Part shown: positions 63,180-64,000 of the stretch, in pieces
Position numbering within the stretch: the first letter of the stretch is position 1
Layout of the letters: each line of letters starts with the position of its first letter
From: Campylobacter showae
GTDB lineage: Bacteria; Campylobacterota; Campylobacteria; Campylobacterales; Campylobacteraceae
Length of the DNA: 64,000 bases
Direction: 5' to 3'
NCBI RefSeq assembly: GCF_900573985.1
Contig: NZ_UWOK01000001.1
Span: 620,001-684,000, forward strand
Position numbers and translations under genes: made by a program
Notes under the pieces: model-generated
What the model saw: the letters and a program-made list of their open reading frames with translations, nothing else
The model's database searches: none
What the model was told of the DNA's origin: nothing

Positions 63180-64000
63180 TTAAACTTCATACCTCTCGCC
63201 GGGTTTCATTTCAATTATCTCCCACGGCAAGCCCTGTTTGTTTAGCTCGTCCATGAAAGGTTTAGCGTCGAAATTCTCCATATTAAAGACGCCTTTTCCG
63301 CTCCAGATGCCCTTTGCGACCATCATCGAGCCGATCATCGCAGGCACGCCAGTCGTGTAGCTCACCGCCTGCGCGCCCGTCTCGGCGTAGCAAGCCTCAT
63401 GATCGCAGACGTTGTAGATATAGACCTGGCGCTCTTTGCCGTCTTTTAGACCGCGTATCACGCAACCGATGTTTGTTTTGCCTTTCGTGCGAGGGCCGAG
63501 GCTCGCAGGATCAGGCAAAAGCGTCTTTAAAAACTGGATCGGCACGATCTTTACGCCATTGTGCTCAACCTCGTCGATACGTAGCATGCCGACGTTTTCT
63601 AGGCATTTCATGTGAGTTAGGTAGCTCTGTCCGAATGTCATGAAAAAGCGGATCCGCTTTAGTCCTTTGATGTTTTTTACTAAGCTTTCAAGCTCCTCGT
63701 GATAGAGCAGGTAGCTATCTTTGACGCCGACTTTTGGGTAGTCCCATTTAAACATTATCTGCATCGGCTCGGTCTCTTTCCACTCGCCGCGCTCCCAGTA
63801 GCGCCCTTTTGCGCTCACTTCACGTAAATTTATCTCTGGGTTGAAATTCGTCGCAAACGGATATCCGTGATCGCCCGCGTTGCAGTCTAGGATGTCGATC
63901 TCGTGGATCTCGTCAAAGAGATTTTGCTGTGCATAGGCGCAAAATACGTTCGTCACGCCCGGGTCAAAGCCGCTTCCCAGTAGCGCCATAGTGTTTGCGG
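63180..64000 (-). CDS. Carboxynorspermidine synthase (saccharopine dehydrogenase-like), C-terminal part
   Basis: The frame is open to the right edge, so about the first third (the NAD-binding domain) lies outside. Visible are MALLGSGFDPGVTNVFCAYA, DILDCNAGDHGYPFATNFNP, YHEELESLVKNIKGLKRIRF and a C-terminal YTTGVPAMIGSMMVAKGIWS. These match CASDH, which reductively condenses aspartate semialdehyde with a diamine on the way to (nor)spermidine, the pathway used by Campylobacter instead of SpeE. At least 273 of about 400 residues are present. Confidence 0.88.
   Translation of the reverse strand, partial: ANTMALLGSGFDPGVTNVFCAYAQQNLFDEIHEIDILDCNAGDHGYPFATNFNPEINLREVSAKGRYWERGEWKETEPMQIMFKWDYPKVGVKDSYLLYHEELESLVKNIKGLKRIRFFMTFGQSYLTHMKCLENVGMLRIDEVEHNGVKIVPIQFLKTLLPDPASLGPRTKGKTNIGCVIRGLKDGKERQVYIYNVCDHEACYAETGAQAVSYTTGVPAMIGSMMVAKGIWSGKGVFNMENFDAKPFMDELNKQGLPWEIIEMKPGERYEV

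Overview
The window is a dense bacterial chromosome segment that looks like Campylobacter. Supporting signs are a complete pseudaminic acid (flagellin sugar) pathway, a P19/FTR1 iron-uptake locus, an MqnA-type protein of the futalosine menaquinone route, a selenocysteine formate dehydrogenase, and gene orders remembered from C. jejuni (dcd-accB-accC, gltX-maeB-upp, ferredoxin-selA-selB-dsbC). The moderate GC content and the heavy use of AAATTTG suggest the oral/intestinal group near C. showae, C. rectus, C. curvus and C. concisus; the species is inference. I saw no rRNA, tRNA or CRISPR array.

Layout. 1-8760 (minus strand): the start of an ABC-2 exporter permease, a Maf/DUF115 protein, pseI-pseH-pseG-small membrane protein-pseF-pseC-pseB, then dcd. 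Together the pse genes convert UDP-GlcNAc to CMP-pseudaminic acid. 8954-13621: a subtilisin-type autotransporter and a convergent Sel1-repeat cysteine-rich secreted protein. 13986-17056: a five-gene nickel ECF transporter (nikKMLQO) behind a NikR-like palindrome. 17166-18668: a molybdate-type binding protein and permease without an ATPase. 18813-20596: accB-accC. 20597-21793: a decayed gene-poor stretch. 21794-22587: a membrane-anchored barnase-type RNase with a barstar. 22830-27022: upp, maeB, gltX and a SurA-like chaperone. 27187-32204: accessory genes, several of them broken (DUF1566 amber mutant, ankyrin frameshift, IS1595 remnant, decayed small membrane gene), plus DUF3137, a flavodoxin-fold reductase with an apparent ATT start, and mqnA.

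32471-43011 is a selenium/formate module: a TorD chaperone, a polyferredoxin, selA-selB, a DsbC-like protein, a Tat leader protein, fdhA with an in-frame UGA and SECIS hairpin, and fdhB. The enzyme encoded here is made with the selenocysteine machinery encoded next to it. 43213-50859 is the iron locus: FTR1 permease, P19, DUF2318/YHS membrane protein, two FtsX/MacB-type permeases, an ATPase and a thioredoxin-like lipoprotein. 50969-58034 holds a TraT-like lipoprotein, then a TonB-receptor-like barrel lacking a clear plug, a Tat-exported binding protein, permease, ATPase and NnrS, a plausible but uncharacterised uptake system. 58036-61327 is a drug-export type HlyD/ATPase/permease operon. 61699-64000 holds a frameshifted YceI gene, a small membrane protein and the end of a carboxynorspermidine synthase gene.

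The strongest unexplained signal is a dispersed hairpin element of about 120-135 bp, with four clear copies (6798, 51564, 53904, 63045) and one degenerate copy (7994). It has constant single-stranded blocks, while the two pairs of stem arms change sequence from copy to copy and remain self-complementary. A short GACCCGCATC-containing repeat accompanies two of the copies, with a third inverted copy nearby.
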